Shown one piece after another: positions 32,863 to 41,426 of a stretch of 64,000 bases of DNA. The translations under genes were made by a program, and so were the position numbers. The notes beneath the pieces were generated by a model. The model ran no database searches. It was not told the DNA's origin and saw nothing but the letters and a program-made list of their open reading frames with translations. The DNA is taken from positions 434,001-498,000 of the forward strand of contig NZ_BAABIS010000001.1 of assembly GCF_039542905.1 (NCBI RefSeq), written 5' to 3'. Within the stretch, counting starts at the first letter, position 1. Each line of letters starts with the position of its first letter. Origin of the DNA: Kitasatospora terrestris. Its GTDB lineage: Bacteria; Actinomycetota; Actinomycetes; Streptomycetales; Streptomycetaceae.

Positions 32863-33717
32863 TCAGGCGCGGGCGGCGTCCAGGCGCTCCAGGGCGGCCT
32901 CGGCGCTGCCGTGGGCGAGGATCATGGCGTGCACCCAGCGCTCCAGACCGAACGCGACGCAGGCGCTGTGGGCGGGGCCGTGCTCGCCGGCCCGGATGGC
33001 GAGGCGGTCGCCGAAGAAGTTGCGGTGCCGGTTGACCGAGGCGATGGCGGTGCCGTCGGGGGCGCTGAACTCGTGCTTGACGGGGTCGAGCTTCATCAGG
33101 CGCGCGCGGGAGCCGCCCTGGTCGTAGAACGGGTCGTCGGCGGCGGCGCGGGTGAGGTCCAGACCGAGGCGTTCGGCGGTGGCGGTGATGAACGCGGCGC
33201 CCAGCTCCAGGTGTTCGGCGGCGCCCTCCCGGCTCCCCAGGTACAGGACCTCGCGCATGTGGAAGCCCCACAGCCGGCGCAGCCCGTCGTAGTGGGTCTC
33301 GTTGCGGAAGCACCGGCCGCTCGCCGACAGCCGTACGCCGTCGCCGACGTCCTGGCCCTCCAGGGAGAGCAGCAGGCCGTAGCAGGTGGCGGAGGGCAGC
33401 AGGTGGCCGGTGGGCTCCAGCGGACGGCCGTCGGGGGCCGCGCCGGCGGCGAGGCCGGCGTGGGTGTCGGCGGCGAAGCGTCCGGCGCTGACGCCGAGGT
33501 GCGGGAAGTTGCGGAAGTAGTCGAGCTTGGCGAGTCCTTCGACGGCGAGCAGCGGCGGGCCGATCACCTCGGGCGCGGCGAGCGTGCCGGCCAGGCCGGT
33601 GAGGAGGTCGTCGAGCCCGCGCAGCAGGGCGGTGCGGACGGGATCGAGGGTGACCAGTCCTGGTCCGGGGTCGGCGAGTTCGACGCCGGGCACGGCGGTG
33701 GTGCGGGTGGTGCTCAT
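32863..33717 (-). CDS. Amino acid:[carrier protein] ligase, class II aaRS-like
   Basis: A 284-aa protein resembling the catalytic core of class II aminoacyl-tRNA synthetases without a tRNA-binding domain. Motif 2 is clear: GRCFRNETHYDGLRRLWGFHMRE (first 20 residues shown to FHM are the key part; R, E and the F-x-M-R-E end match). Motif 3 appears as ACVAFGLERWVHAMI with its invariant Arg. Members of this group (for example Bll0957 of Bradyrhizobium) activate an amino acid with ATP and load it onto the phosphopantetheine arm of a small carrier protein. A carrier-protein gene follows directly, supporting this role. Start ATG 33717 follows GAGAGGG. Which amino acid is used cannot be read here; Gly and Ala are known for the family. 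Confidence 0.85.
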   Translation of the reverse strand: MSTTRTTAVPGVELADPGPGLVTLDPVRTALLRGLDDLLTGLAGTLAAPEVIGPPLLAVEGLAKLDYFRNFPHLGVSAGRFAADTHAGLAAGAAPDGRPLEPTGHLLPSATCYGLLLSLEGQDVGDGVRLSASGRCFRNETHYDGLRRLWGFHMREVLYLGSREGAAEHLELGAAFITATAERLGLDLTRAAADDPFYDQGGSRARLMKLDPVKHEFSAPDGTAIASVNRHRNFFGDRLAIRAGEHGPAHSACVAFGLERWVHAMILAHGSAEAALERLDAARA

Positions 33718-33932
33718 GGCAGGGGTTCCCTCTCGGCGGGAGCGGTCGGGGACGGCGGGCGCGCACGGGCGGACGGCTGGTCCCGCCGTGCGGTGGGCCG
33801 TGGTGGGGTGTGGACGGCGCGGATGCGGGCCGTCGTCGGCGCACGGCGTACCGCAGCGAAGGTGCGGAGAGCGGGCCGACGCTCCGTCAGGGACCGGAGT
33901 CGAGGGGGACATTAGGCCAGCCCCGCGCCACA

Positions 33933-33944
33933 TGTCTAGACCAA
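33933..33944. promoter_or_regulatory. Palindromic site 1 of the divergent promoter
   Basis: TGTCTAGACCAA contains the perfect 8-bp palindrome GTCTAGAC. It shares the pattern T-G-x-T-C-T-(A/G)-G-A-C-C-A-A with site 2, 80 bp further (about eight helical turns). Confidence 0.4.
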
Positions 33945-34011
33945 CCTGGCGTCACGGCGAGCTCCACCCCGATCCACCTGCGGTTACCGGTCAGGAACTT
34001 GACAAGCACCA

Positions 34012-34023
34012 TGGTCTGGACCA
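34012..34023. promoter_or_regulatory. Palindromic site 2 of the divergent promoter
   Basis: TGGTC-TG-GACCA is a perfect 5-bp dyad eight bases after the TTGACA hexamer at 33999-34004, inside what would be the -35/-10 spacer. A protein bound here would block the rightward promoter. Confidence 0.45.
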
Positions 34024-34184
34024 ATGCTGACGACCGAAGCGGCCGCGGCGCACGTCCTGCGCCGCCCTTCCCCGCCGCTCCTCTTCTTCGGCCCCGCTGC
34101 GGGGGCCACCGCGCCCGTGCCGCCGCCCCGGGCCGTCAGACCGTCCGTTCCACCGACTTCCGCATGCTCCCTGGAGGGGCTCCC

Positions 34185-35318
34185 ATGTCCGCGCCATCCC
34201 GCCGCGCCCACCTGTTCCGGGCCGCGAGCGAACGCCCGTACTTCAGCAACGACGGCGAGTCGTACCTCGCCCAGCACACCCTGCGCGAACTCACCAAGTC
34301 CCGCCCGCTGCGGGTGCTCTCCGAGGAGGACTTCGCGCACTGGCAGACCTACGGCTACGTCGTCGTCCGCGAGGCCGTGCCGGCCAAGCACGCCCGCCGG
34401 ATCCTCGACTTCGCCTGGGAGTTCCAGGGGCTGGACCCGCAGGACCCGGACAGCTGGTTCGCCGACCGGCCGTTCCGCTCCGAGCTGGACCAGCAGTTGC
34501 ACATCTACGGCTTCGTCGAGGCCTACCACCACCAGCTGCTCTGGGACAGCCGGCAGAACACCCGCGTCTACGACGCCTTCGTGGACGTCTGGGACTGCGA
34601 GGAGCTGTGGGTCACCCTCGACCGGCTCAACCTCAACCCGCCCAACCGCGGCAACCGCGACCGGGCCCTGATCGACCCCACCGACCGCGGCTTCGACATC
34701 GAACTGCACTGGGACATCGACACCACGCTCGGTGTGCCGCCGCAGCGGGTGCAGGGCATCATCGCGCTCAACGACACCACGCCCGAGACCGGCGGCTTCC
34801 AGTGCAACCCGGAGCTCTTCCGGCAGTTCGACTCCTGGAAGCTCGGGCAGCCGGCCGGCCGCGACCCGATCCGCCCCGACATCGACCGCGCCGAACTCCC
34901 GGTGGTCCGCCCCGACCTGCACCCGGGCGACCTGCTGATCTGGAACGGCCTGCTCGCCCACGGCGTCGCCCGCAACCTCTCCGAGCAGGGCGTGCGCGCC
35001 GTCCAGTACCTGTCCATGATGCCCGCCCTGGAGGAGCACGAGCGGCTGTGCCGGTCCCGCGTGGAGTCCTGGCGGCACCTGCGCACGCCGCGGTGGAACC
35101 GCACCCTGGTGGGCGACCCGGTCCTGCACGAGTCCAAGCGCTACCCGACCGCGCAGCTCACCGGGCTCGGCGCCAGGCTGCTCGGCCTGAGCTCCTGGCA
35201 CGAGCCGCTCGCCGAGGCAGCGAGCGCGGCAGCGAGCGCGGCGGCGGGTGCGGCAGCGAGTGCGGCGGCGGCCGGTGCGAGCACGTCCGGAGTCGCCGCG
35301 TGCGCCGCATCTGCCTGA
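34185..35318 (+). CDS. Phytanoyl-CoA dioxygenase (PhyH)-family Fe(II)/2-oxoglutarate oxygenase
   Basis: A 377-aa soluble oxygenase. The Fe(II) ligands fit HWD (His175, Asp177) and the distal His259 in LLIWNGLLAHGVARN; a following Arg (263 or 271) would hold 2-oxoglutarate. PhyH relatives hydroxylate or chlorinate free or carrier-bound amino acids, which suits the neighbouring ligase and carrier protein. The C-terminal ~35 residues are an Ala/Ser low-complexity tail encoded by GCG/AGC repeats (35218-35280). ATG 34185 follows GGAGGGG. The stop overlaps the next gene by 19 bp, so the two are co-translated. Target and position of oxidation unknown. Confidence 0.85.
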   Translation: MSAPSRRAHLFRAASERPYFSNDGESYLAQHTLRELTKSRPLRVLSEEDFAHWQTYGYVVVREAVPAKHARRILDFAWEFQGLDPQDPDSWFADRPFRSELDQQLHIYGFVEAYHHQLLWDSRQNTRVYDAFVDVWDCEELWVTLDRLNLNPPNRGNRDRALIDPTDRGFDIELHWDIDTTLGVPPQRVQGIIALNDTTPETGGFQCNPELFRQFDSWKLGQPAGRDPIRPDIDRAELPVVRPDLHPGDLLIWNGLLAHGVARNLSEQGVRAVQYLSMMPALEEHERLCRSRVESWRHLRTPRWNRTLVGDPVLHESKRYPTAQLTGLGARLLGLSSWHEPLAEAASAAASAAAGAAASAAAAGASTSGVAACAASA

Positions 35319-38290
35319 CCCTGCCCACCGACCGGGCCTGCGTCCCGGCCCTCCTCGCGCTGGCCGAGGAAGCCGCCCACGGAGCCCGGGAGTTCGGCGT
35401 CGAGGTCGAGCTGCTGGTGCTGGACTCCTCCCCCGCGCCGGTGGCCGCCGGGCACGCCGCGGCCCTGGCGGCGCTGCCGCCGGTGCCGGGCGTGCGCGTC
35501 CACCACCTCGACGAGGACGCCCAGCGCTCCTTCCTCGCCCGGGCCGCCGCCCGGGCGGGGCTCGCCGAGCCGGAGCGGCTCCTCGGCCTGCTGCTGCCGG
35601 ACGCCGTCTCCTACGGGGCCTGCACCGACCGGGCGTTCCTCTTCGCCGAGGCACTGGGCTGCTCCTCGGTGCACCGCCGCGACTCCGACAGCCGCTACCA
35701 ACTCCTCTACGGCACACCGGTGTTCCCGCTGCACCAGGAGCTGTCCGCGCTCGGCCTGCCGGCCGCGGAGGTCGCCGGGCGGATCGGCGGCGGCCGGCGG
35801 CTGGAGCGGATCCGCCCGGGAGCCGGGCAGCTGCCCGTGGCCCTGGTCGGCGCGTCCTTCATCGGCGAACTCTCGGTGGACGTCGCGGAGATCCAGGAGC
35901 TCGACCCGGCGGTCCACGCCGAGCTGGTCGGGCTGTCGCTGCCGCCGTCCACCCCGGCGCTCTGGCGCGGGCAGGCGATCCGGGAGGCGTTCCGCGGCGC
36001 CGGCACCGAGCCGTTCACCGCGGACCGGGCGGCGCTCGGGCAGGTCGCGCCGAACCGCGTCGACATGTGCAACGTGGCCCTCGGCCGCGAGGTGTACGGG
36101 CGGATCCCGCTCCCGCCCGCCGTCGACACCATCGGCACCGACTACTTCCTGCTCCACGTGGTCCACCACGCGCGCCTGCCCGGGGTGCTGCACAACCGGC
36201 ACATCGTCAACTTCCACACCGGCGAACGCCGCACCGCGTCCGGGCACACCGCCTACCACCTGCGGCTCGCCCGGTTCCTGCTGCTCTCCGGCCGGCTCGC
36301 GCACCTCTACGACGCGCTCGCCGCCCTCACCGACCCGCTGGACGCCGGCCCGGTCGCCTCCGCGGTCCGCGAAGCGGCCGACGGCCCGTCCGGCGACGGG
36401 GAACGGCTCGCCACGATCGAGGGCTGCTACCGCCGCCTGGGCGGCGCGTTCGACCGGGTCGCCGACGCACTCGCCGAGCGGCGGAAGGAGCTCCTGGACG
36501 GCGCGCGCGCCGACCTCCGGGACTTCGCCGACCTCATCGACGCCTGGGCGCCCCTGACCGCCGCCGTCCGCTCCGAAGGACGAACCCTCGTGCCCACCAA
36601 GGCCCCCCGCACCCGCACCGTCCCCGTCCGCTGGCAGGGCGGGGAACCCCGCCGCGGGCCGTTGACGCTCGGCCAGGCGAACATGATCCGCTGCATCCTC
36701 CGGGACGGCGCCGCCGACGTCGACATCCACGACGTCTGGCCCGTCCCGGCCGGCGCCTCCACGGATGCGGTGCTGGCGGCCCTGCGGACGCTGACCGTGC
36801 GCCACGAGGCGCTGCGGACCGTCTTCCCGCAGCCCGGCGGAACCGCCCCGACCGAGCAACTCGTGCTGACCGAAGGCGAGTTCGAGGTCACCGTCACCGA
36901 CTTCGACACCCTCCCCGCCGACCCCGGCCGGTACGCGGACGAGCTGGCCCGCGCCGTCCGCCGCGCGCCGTTCGACCTCGGCCGCGACCATCCGCTGCGC
37001 GCCGCGCTGCTCACCGAACGCGGCACGCCCACCCACCTCGCCCTGGTCGCCGGCCACGCCGCCGCCGACGGCAGCGCCCTCGCCGTGCTCCGCGAGGAGT
37101 GGACGGACCTGCTCACCGGACGCGAACTCGCCCCGCTGGGCGACACCCTGACGCCGATCGCCCTCGCCGAGGAGGAGTCCGCCCCGGCCGGGCGGCGCAA
37201 GGCGGAGGCCTCGGTGCGGTACTGGGAGAAGGTCCTGCGCACCGGCCCGCAGGCGATGTTCGCCGAGCCGCGCGCCCGCACCGCCGGCGGCCCGGCCGCG
37301 GAGCTGACGCTGCGCTCGGCCCGCGGCGGCGCGGCCCTCGCCCGGGCGTCCGCCCGGCTCGGCGTCCCCGCGTCCACGGTCCTGCTCACCGCCTGGTGCG
37401 CCCTGGTCGCGCACCGCGCCGGGCAGCGCGCGTACGTCGGCGCCGCGCCCACCGCCAACCGCTGGAAGGCGCAGCTGGCCCGGGCCGTCACCCCGCTCTC
37501 CCAGGACGCGCTGATCCTGCTCGACACCACGGCGTCCGGCTTCGACGAACTGCTCGGCTCGGCCTGGTCGGCCGCGCTCAACGCCTACCGGCACAGCCGC
37601 TTCGACGCCCGCCTGCTCTGGGAGACGATCGACCGCACCACCGTCGAGCGCGGCTCCCGGTTCGCCCGCGACGTGGTGTTCAACGACGTCTCCGGCCTCC
37701 CCGGCGCGCTGCGCCCGGCGGCCGCGACGGCACAGGCGGCGCCCGGCCTGGAACTCGCCTGGGGCGACGAACAGGACCTGCCCACCGCCCTGCTGGCGTT
37801 CGTGTACCGCACCGACCCGCTGCTGCACCTCGCACTCCGGCCCGACCCGCAGCTCTTCGACCGCCGGGAGGCCGAGGGCTTCCTGACCGGGCTGGTCCGC
37901 CTCCTGGAGGCAGCCGCCGACGGCGACGTCCCCCTCGCGGAGCTGACCGCCGTCACCGGCGTCCGCACCGCCGAACGGGGCGCCGACTGGCAGCTCGTCG
38001 ACGGCTGCTGGGTCTCCCCCGCCGCCACCGCCGCCGCCCTCTCCGACGCCCTCGACGGCCGCCCGGTGCACGTCACCGCCGACCTCACCGCGTACCTGGC
38101 CGGCGGCCCCACCCCCGCGCGGGCGCACGCCGCCCTGATGCGGATCCTCCCCGGGCGGCCGGGCGTGCTCGCCCCGCGCCGCTACCTGATCGTGCCGGAG
38201 ACCCCGGCCGAACCCGGCCTCCCCCAGGCCTGGTTGCAGCAGCCGACACTCACGGAAGGAACCGGCCGCCCCCAGGCCGACCCGAGATGA
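35300..38290 (+). CDS. Fusion protein: uncharacterised GT-A-like domain plus condensation domain
   Basis: A 996-aa protein. Residues 1 to ~430 begin RRICLTLPTDRACVPALLAL and include DSDS at 128-131 (in HRRDSDSRYQ) and GTDYFLLHVVHHARLPGVLHN; the start and DxD-like motif resemble GT-A nucleotide-sugar enzymes and what I recall as DUF6271. Residues ~450-870 are an NRPS-type condensation domain: GPLTLGQANMIRCIL, TVRHEALRTVF, active site GHAAADG (His586, Asp590; first His of HHxxxDG is Gly). About 100 further residues end in Pro-rich sequence. GTG 35300 has GGAG upstream. The stop overlaps the exporter start (ATGA). No adenylation domain is present, so substrates must come from elsewhere, probably the small carrier protein. 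Confidence 0.75.
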   Translation: MRRICLTLPTDRACVPALLALAEEAAHGAREFGVEVELLVLDSSPAPVAAGHAAALAALPPVPGVRVHHLDEDAQRSFLARAAARAGLAEPERLLGLLLPDAVSYGACTDRAFLFAEALGCSSVHRRDSDSRYQLLYGTPVFPLHQELSALGLPAAEVAGRIGGGRRLERIRPGAGQLPVALVGASFIGELSVDVAEIQELDPAVHAELVGLSLPPSTPALWRGQAIREAFRGAGTEPFTADRAALGQVAPNRVDMCNVALGREVYGRIPLPPAVDTIGTDYFLLHVVHHARLPGVLHNRHIVNFHTGERRTASGHTAYHLRLARFLLLSGRLAHLYDALAALTDPLDAGPVASAVREAADGPSGDGERLATIEGCYRRLGGAFDRVADALAERRKELLDGARADLRDFADLIDAWAPLTAAVRSEGRTLVPTKAPRTRTVPVRWQGGEPRRGPLTLGQANMIRCILRDGAADVDIHDVWPVPAGASTDAVLAALRTLTVRHEALRTVFPQPGGTAPTEQLVLTEGEFEVTVTDFDTLPADPGRYADELARAVRRAPFDLGRDHPLRAALLTERGTPTHLALVAGHAAADGSALAVLREEWTDLLTGRELAPLGDTLTPIALAEEESAPAGRRKAEASVRYWEKVLRTGPQAMFAEPRARTAGGPAAELTLRSARGGAALARASARLGVPASTVLLTAWCALVAHRAGQRAYVGAAPTANRWKAQLARAVTPLSQDALILLDTTASGFDELLGSAWSAALNAYRHSRFDARLLWETIDRTTVERGSRFARDVVFNDVSGLPGALRPAAATAQAAPGLELAWGDEQDLPTALLAFVYRTDPLLHLALRPDPQLFDRREAEGFLTGLVRLLEAAADGDVPLAELTAVTGVRTAERGADWQLVDGCWVSPAATAAALSDALDGRPVHVTADLTAYLAGGPTPARAHAALMRILPGRPGVLAPRRYLIVPETPAEPGLPQAWLQQPTLTEGTGRPQADPR

Positions 38291-39564
38291 CCATTGACGA
38301 CGACCTGACGGACGGCCTGACGGCGCGTCCGCAGCCCGAGGCGCTGCCCAGCCCCTGGCGCTCCCACCGCTTCCGCCTGCTCTTCCTGGCCCGCAGCTCC
38401 TCGCTGCTCGCCGACGGCATGCTGATGGTGTCGCTGACCGCCGCGGTGCTGGAGACCGGCTACGGCGAGAGCGGCGTCGGCTACGCGCTGGCCGCCTGGA
38501 TGGCCCCGATCGCCCTGCTGGTGCTGTTCGGCGGCGTGCTGGCCGACCGGTTCACCCCGCAGGTGATGATGGTCGGCGCGGACGCCGTCCGGATGATCGC
38601 GATGCTGACCCTGGCCCTGCTGCTCGCCACCACCGACGTGCGGCTGTGGCAGATCATGGCGCTGATGGCGCTCTCCGGCGCGGCCACCGCGATGTTCCAG
38701 CCGGGCCTCGCGGGCATCGTCCCCCGGGTCGCCGAGGACATCCAGCGGGCCAACGCGCTGCTGCGCATCGCCGAGGCCGTGTGCACCCTGCTCGGCCCCG
38801 GCGTGGCCGGTCTGCTGGTCGGCTACTGGAACGTCGCCGGCTCGTTCACCGTCATCGCCGCGGCGTTCGCCGTCAGCGCGCTCGGCCTGCTGCCGCTGCG
38901 CGGCCTCGGCTCCGTCCAGGACACCGGCAGCGACCCGATCTGGCGCCGGCTCGCGGACGGCTGGCGGGAGTTCAGCTCGCGCCGGTGGCTGTGGGGCGTC
39001 ATCGCGGTCTGGTCGGTGTACGGGCTGCTGGTCTTCGGCCCGGCGCTGCCGCTGGGCGCCGTCGCCCTCACCGACCAGCACGGCAGCTCCGGCTACGGCT
39101 GGATCGCCTCCGCGGACGGCGCCGGCACCATCGTCGGCGGCCTGCTCGGCATGCGGGTCCGGCCCGCCCGGCCGGTGGTCGCCGGGGCCTTCGCGATGCT
39201 CTTCTTCTCCCTCAACCCGCTGGCGCCCGCGCTGCACTGGCCGTTCGCCCTGACCGCCGCCACCGGCCTGATCGCCGGCTGCGGCTTCGCCTTCTGGGGC
39301 GTCATGTGGTCGACCAGCGTCCAGACCCACATCCCGCTCGGCGTGCTCAGCCGGGTCTCCGCGTACGACGTGGCCGGCTCCATCATGGTCATCCCGGTCG
39401 GCCGCGCCCTCTCCGGCCCGGCCGCCGCCGCGTTCGGCACCGAGCACGTCCTGCTCTTCTCCGCCGCGGCCGGCCTGCTGCTCCTCGGCCTGATGATCGC
39501 CCTCCCCGCCGTCCGCAGCCTGGGCCGCACCCCGGACACCCCGGCGGCCGAGCCGGCCGCCTGA
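38287..39564 (+). CDS. MFS exporter of the carrier-protein cluster
   Basis: A 425-aa inner-membrane protein with about 12 hydrophobic helices. The loop between helices 2 and 3 holds the motif A equivalent FGGVLADRFTPQVMMVGADA, typical of MFS_3/enterobactin-exporter (EntS)-like carriers, and FQPGLAGIVPRVAEDIQRANAL follows, also typical of that group. Start ATG overlaps the TGA of the fusion gene. It is the last gene before a strong hairpin, so it closes the operon. By position it should export the cluster product and give self-protection. Confidence 0.9.
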   Translation: MTIDDDLTDGLTARPQPEALPSPWRSHRFRLLFLARSSSLLADGMLMVSLTAAVLETGYGESGVGYALAAWMAPIALLVLFGGVLADRFTPQVMMVGADAVRMIAMLTLALLLATTDVRLWQIMALMALSGAATAMFQPGLAGIVPRVAEDIQRANALLRIAEAVCTLLGPGVAGLLVGYWNVAGSFTVIAAAFAVSALGLLPLRGLGSVQDTGSDPIWRRLADGWREFSSRRWLWGVIAVWSVYGLLVFGPALPLGAVALTDQHGSSGYGWIASADGAGTIVGGLLGMRVRPARPVVAGAFAMLFFSLNPLAPALHWPFALTAATGLIAGCGFAFWGVMWSTSVQTHIPLGVLSRVSAYDVAGSIMVIPVGRALSGPAAAAFGTEHVLLFSAAAGLLLLGLMIALPAVRSLGRTPDTPAAEPAA

Positions 39565-39569
39565 CGGGT

Positions 39570-39611
39570 GACCCGCAGGTGCCGTGGCGACCGTCCCCGC
39601 ACCTGCGGGTC
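39570..39611. terminator. Bidirectional hairpin closing the cluster
   Basis: GACCCGCAGGTGC and GCACCTGCGGGTC pair perfectly over 13 bp around a 16-nt loop, just after the exporter stop and before the convergent gene ending at 39647. Confidence 0.75.
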
Positions 39612-39646
39612 GGCCGAGCAAGCATCCCGGCCCCGCTCGACGTCCG

Positions 39647-40567
39647 TCAGGTGTCGGTGGGCTCCGCCTGGGCCAGGGCCCGACGGCGGCGGAACACCGC
39701 TGCCGCCGCCACTGCTCCCGCGGCGAGGGCGGTGGCGCCGAGCGCCACGGGGGCGACGGCGGATCCGCTGCGGCCGGCCGTCGCCGTCGGCTGCGGAGCA
39801 CCCGTGGGGGTGACCGGGGCGGCGGGGACGGCCGAGTCGTCGGCGGACTGCGTGGGCGCCGGGGTCGTGGCCTGCACCGGCGTCCCCGACGGAGTGACCG
39901 CGCTCGGGGTGTCGGTGGCCGGGGCCTCGGCGGCCGGGGCGTCGGGGACCGTGGTGGAGCGCGGCGAAGCCGCCTTGGTCGGCGTGGTGGGCCGGGCGGT
40001 CGCGGTGGACTGCGGGGCAGCGCCGGAGCCGGAGCCGTAGGTGAAGGAGGCCTGCGCGGTCCCGATGCTGTCGAGGTGCCCGGAGATCGGGTCTCCGGAG
40101 GGTCCGAGGAGCTCGTAGCCGTTGATACCGGCCGAGCTGATGGTGTACGAGCCGGGAGCGGCCGAACCCATGAGCACCCGGGCGTGCGTCACGAGTGTGC
40201 CGTGCGGGGCGACCGTGGCCAGCCCCCGCCGCCCGCCCAAGCCCCAGCCGCCGGCGCCTGTCGGCTGGGCGTCCACCCACTGCCCGGTGCCCGGGTCCTG
40301 CCACTGGACGCTCAGCCCGGCGGTCGAGCCGCCGTTGCGCTGCCACAGCACCAGGCTCAGGTAGTCGACGAGGATGGAGTCGTCCGAGCTGGAGCGGCTG
40401 GTGACGGAGACCTCGAAGCTGCCGCCGGCGGACACCCTGGACGGTACCCCGCCGATCGTCGCCGTGATGGAGCCGTTCCCTGCCGCGTGCGCCGGATTCG
40501 CGGTCAGGACGAGCGGGAGGACGAAGCCCCCGAGCAGGGCGGACGAGGCCAGGCCAGGACGGTTCAC
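39647..40567 (-). CDS. Exported protein with Pro/Thr/Ala stalk and C-terminal membrane anchor
   Basis: A 306-aa surface protein. A signal peptide (VNRPGLASSALLGGFVLPL, ending ANPAHA) is followed by a beta-rich domain of ~150 residues (GSITATIGGVPSRVSAGGSFEVSVT, shortened here to the opening strands; SLVLWQRNGGSTAGLSVQW; GTLVTHARVLMGS). Residues ~190-265 form a Pro/Thr/Ala-rich stalk. The end has one helix (VAPVALGATALAAGAVAAAAV) then RRRR and a short tail. This looks like a sortase-substrate layout but no LPxTG-like motif is visible, so it is more likely membrane anchored. Start GTG 40567 follows GGAG. Function unknown. Confidence 0.7.
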   Translation of the reverse strand: MNRPGLASSALLGGFVLPLVLTANPAHAAGNGSITATIGGVPSRVSAGGSFEVSVTSRSSSDDSILVDYLSLVLWQRNGGSTAGLSVQWQDPGTGQWVDAQPTGAGGWGLGGRRGLATVAPHGTLVTHARVLMGSAAPGSYTISSAGINGYELLGPSGDPISGHLDSIGTAQASFTYGSGSGAAPQSTATARPTTPTKAASPRSTTVPDAPAAEAPATDTPSAVTPSGTPVQATTPAPTQSADDSAVPAAPVTPTGAPQPTATAGRSGSAVAPVALGATALAAGAVAAAAVFRRRRALAQAEPTDT

Positions 40568-40673
40568 GGATACTCCAGGGTCCGATTCCGGGCTGATGAT
40601 CAGTCCGGGCGGTGCGGATGCTAACAGCACCGCATCGTCGACCGCACCCCTGTTCCATGACGCCTGTCGTGGT

Positions 40674-41258
40674 TCAGCGCTTGCGGATCCCGTTGAGGAG
40701 GTAGTCGACGCGGGCGGCGGTGTTCTCCGGGTCGAGCGTGTCGGGTCCCATGATCAGGAGACGGTGGTAGACCGGGCCGAAGAGGAGTTCGACGATGGTG
40801 CGGGTGGGGACGTCGGTGCGCAGTTCACCGGCCTCGACGGCCGCTTGGAGGCGTTCCCGCCACAGCGCCATCCGGGGCTCGAAGAAGGTGCGGCGCAGGT
40901 CCTCGGCGAGGCGGGGGTCGCCCTGGGCGTCGGCGACCAGGCCGCGCCAGACGGTCCCGAGGTCCGTGCCGAGCAGGCGGATGACGGCCTCCGCGGTGGC
41001 GGTGATGTCGGCCTCGACGTTGCCGGTGTCGGGCACCTGGGAGGCAGGCCCGGAGCGGTCGTTGAGCGCTTCGAGGACGACCGCAGCCCGGCTCGGCCAC
41101 CAGCGGTAGATGGTCTGTTTGCCGACCCCGGCGGCCTGGGCGATGCCCTCGACGGTGACCTTGGCGTAGCCGTCGCGCAGGGCGAGTTCGAGGGCGGCGT
41201 CGAGGATCGCGCGGTGGGAGCGCTGGTTGCGCAGTTCCGGGTTCGGAGCAGGGGTCAT
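40674..41258 (-). CDS. TetR family transcriptional regulator
   Basis: A 194-aa repressor candidate. The DNA-binding domain is canonical: SHRAILDAALELALRDGYAK, then VTVEGIAQAAGVGKQTIYRWWPSRAAVV, where GVGKQTIYRWW is the recognition region. The C-terminal domain ends with VELLFGPVYHRLLIMG, typical of the TetR_C_11/16-like group. ATG 41258 was chosen; an upstream ATG at 41288 is possible. The target is not evident: it lies between the surface-protein gene (same strand, downstream) and a divergent LuxR gene. Confidence 0.87.
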   Translation of the reverse strand: MTPAPNPELRNQRSHRAILDAALELALRDGYAKVTVEGIAQAAGVGKQTIYRWWPSRAAVVLEALNDRSGPASQVPDTGNVEADITATAEAVIRLLGTDLGTVWRGLVADAQGDPRLAEDLRRTFFEPRMALWRERLQAAVEAGELRTDVPTRTIVELLFGPVYHRLLIMGPDTLDPENTAARVDYLLNGIRKR

Positions 41259-41426
41259 GCCTCGAATGATGTCACGCGGCGTCATCACACCAGTTCACCC
41301 ACGCTACGCAGCGAGACGCTTCGTATCGTCTTGACAAGATCCATTCACCCCGGAACCATGATGCCGCGAGACGAGACGTCGCGGATTGCCGCCGGGGGGC
41401 GGACTGTTTCGATGGGGGATGGCACC

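Larger units (their letters stand above)
33718..34184. other. 467-bp divergent regulatory region of the carrier-protein cluster
   Basis: No gene is supported here. The stretch separates the ligase/carrier operon from the oxygenase/fusion/exporter operon. It holds two related palindromes 80 bp apart, a TTGACA hexamer at 33999-34004 and, in the last 160 bp, an untranslated leader with a GGCCCC-GCTGCG-GGGGCC hairpin near 34090. A frame open from ATG 34024 runs through the leader but has no stop before the oxygenase and no start signal. Confidence 0.5.

Noticed and set aside
34024..34184. Leader peptide or T-box before the PhyH gene
   Set aside because: The ATG at 34024 has no ribosome binding site and the frame has no stop before the oxygenase; no T-box or tRNA-binding pattern is seen.
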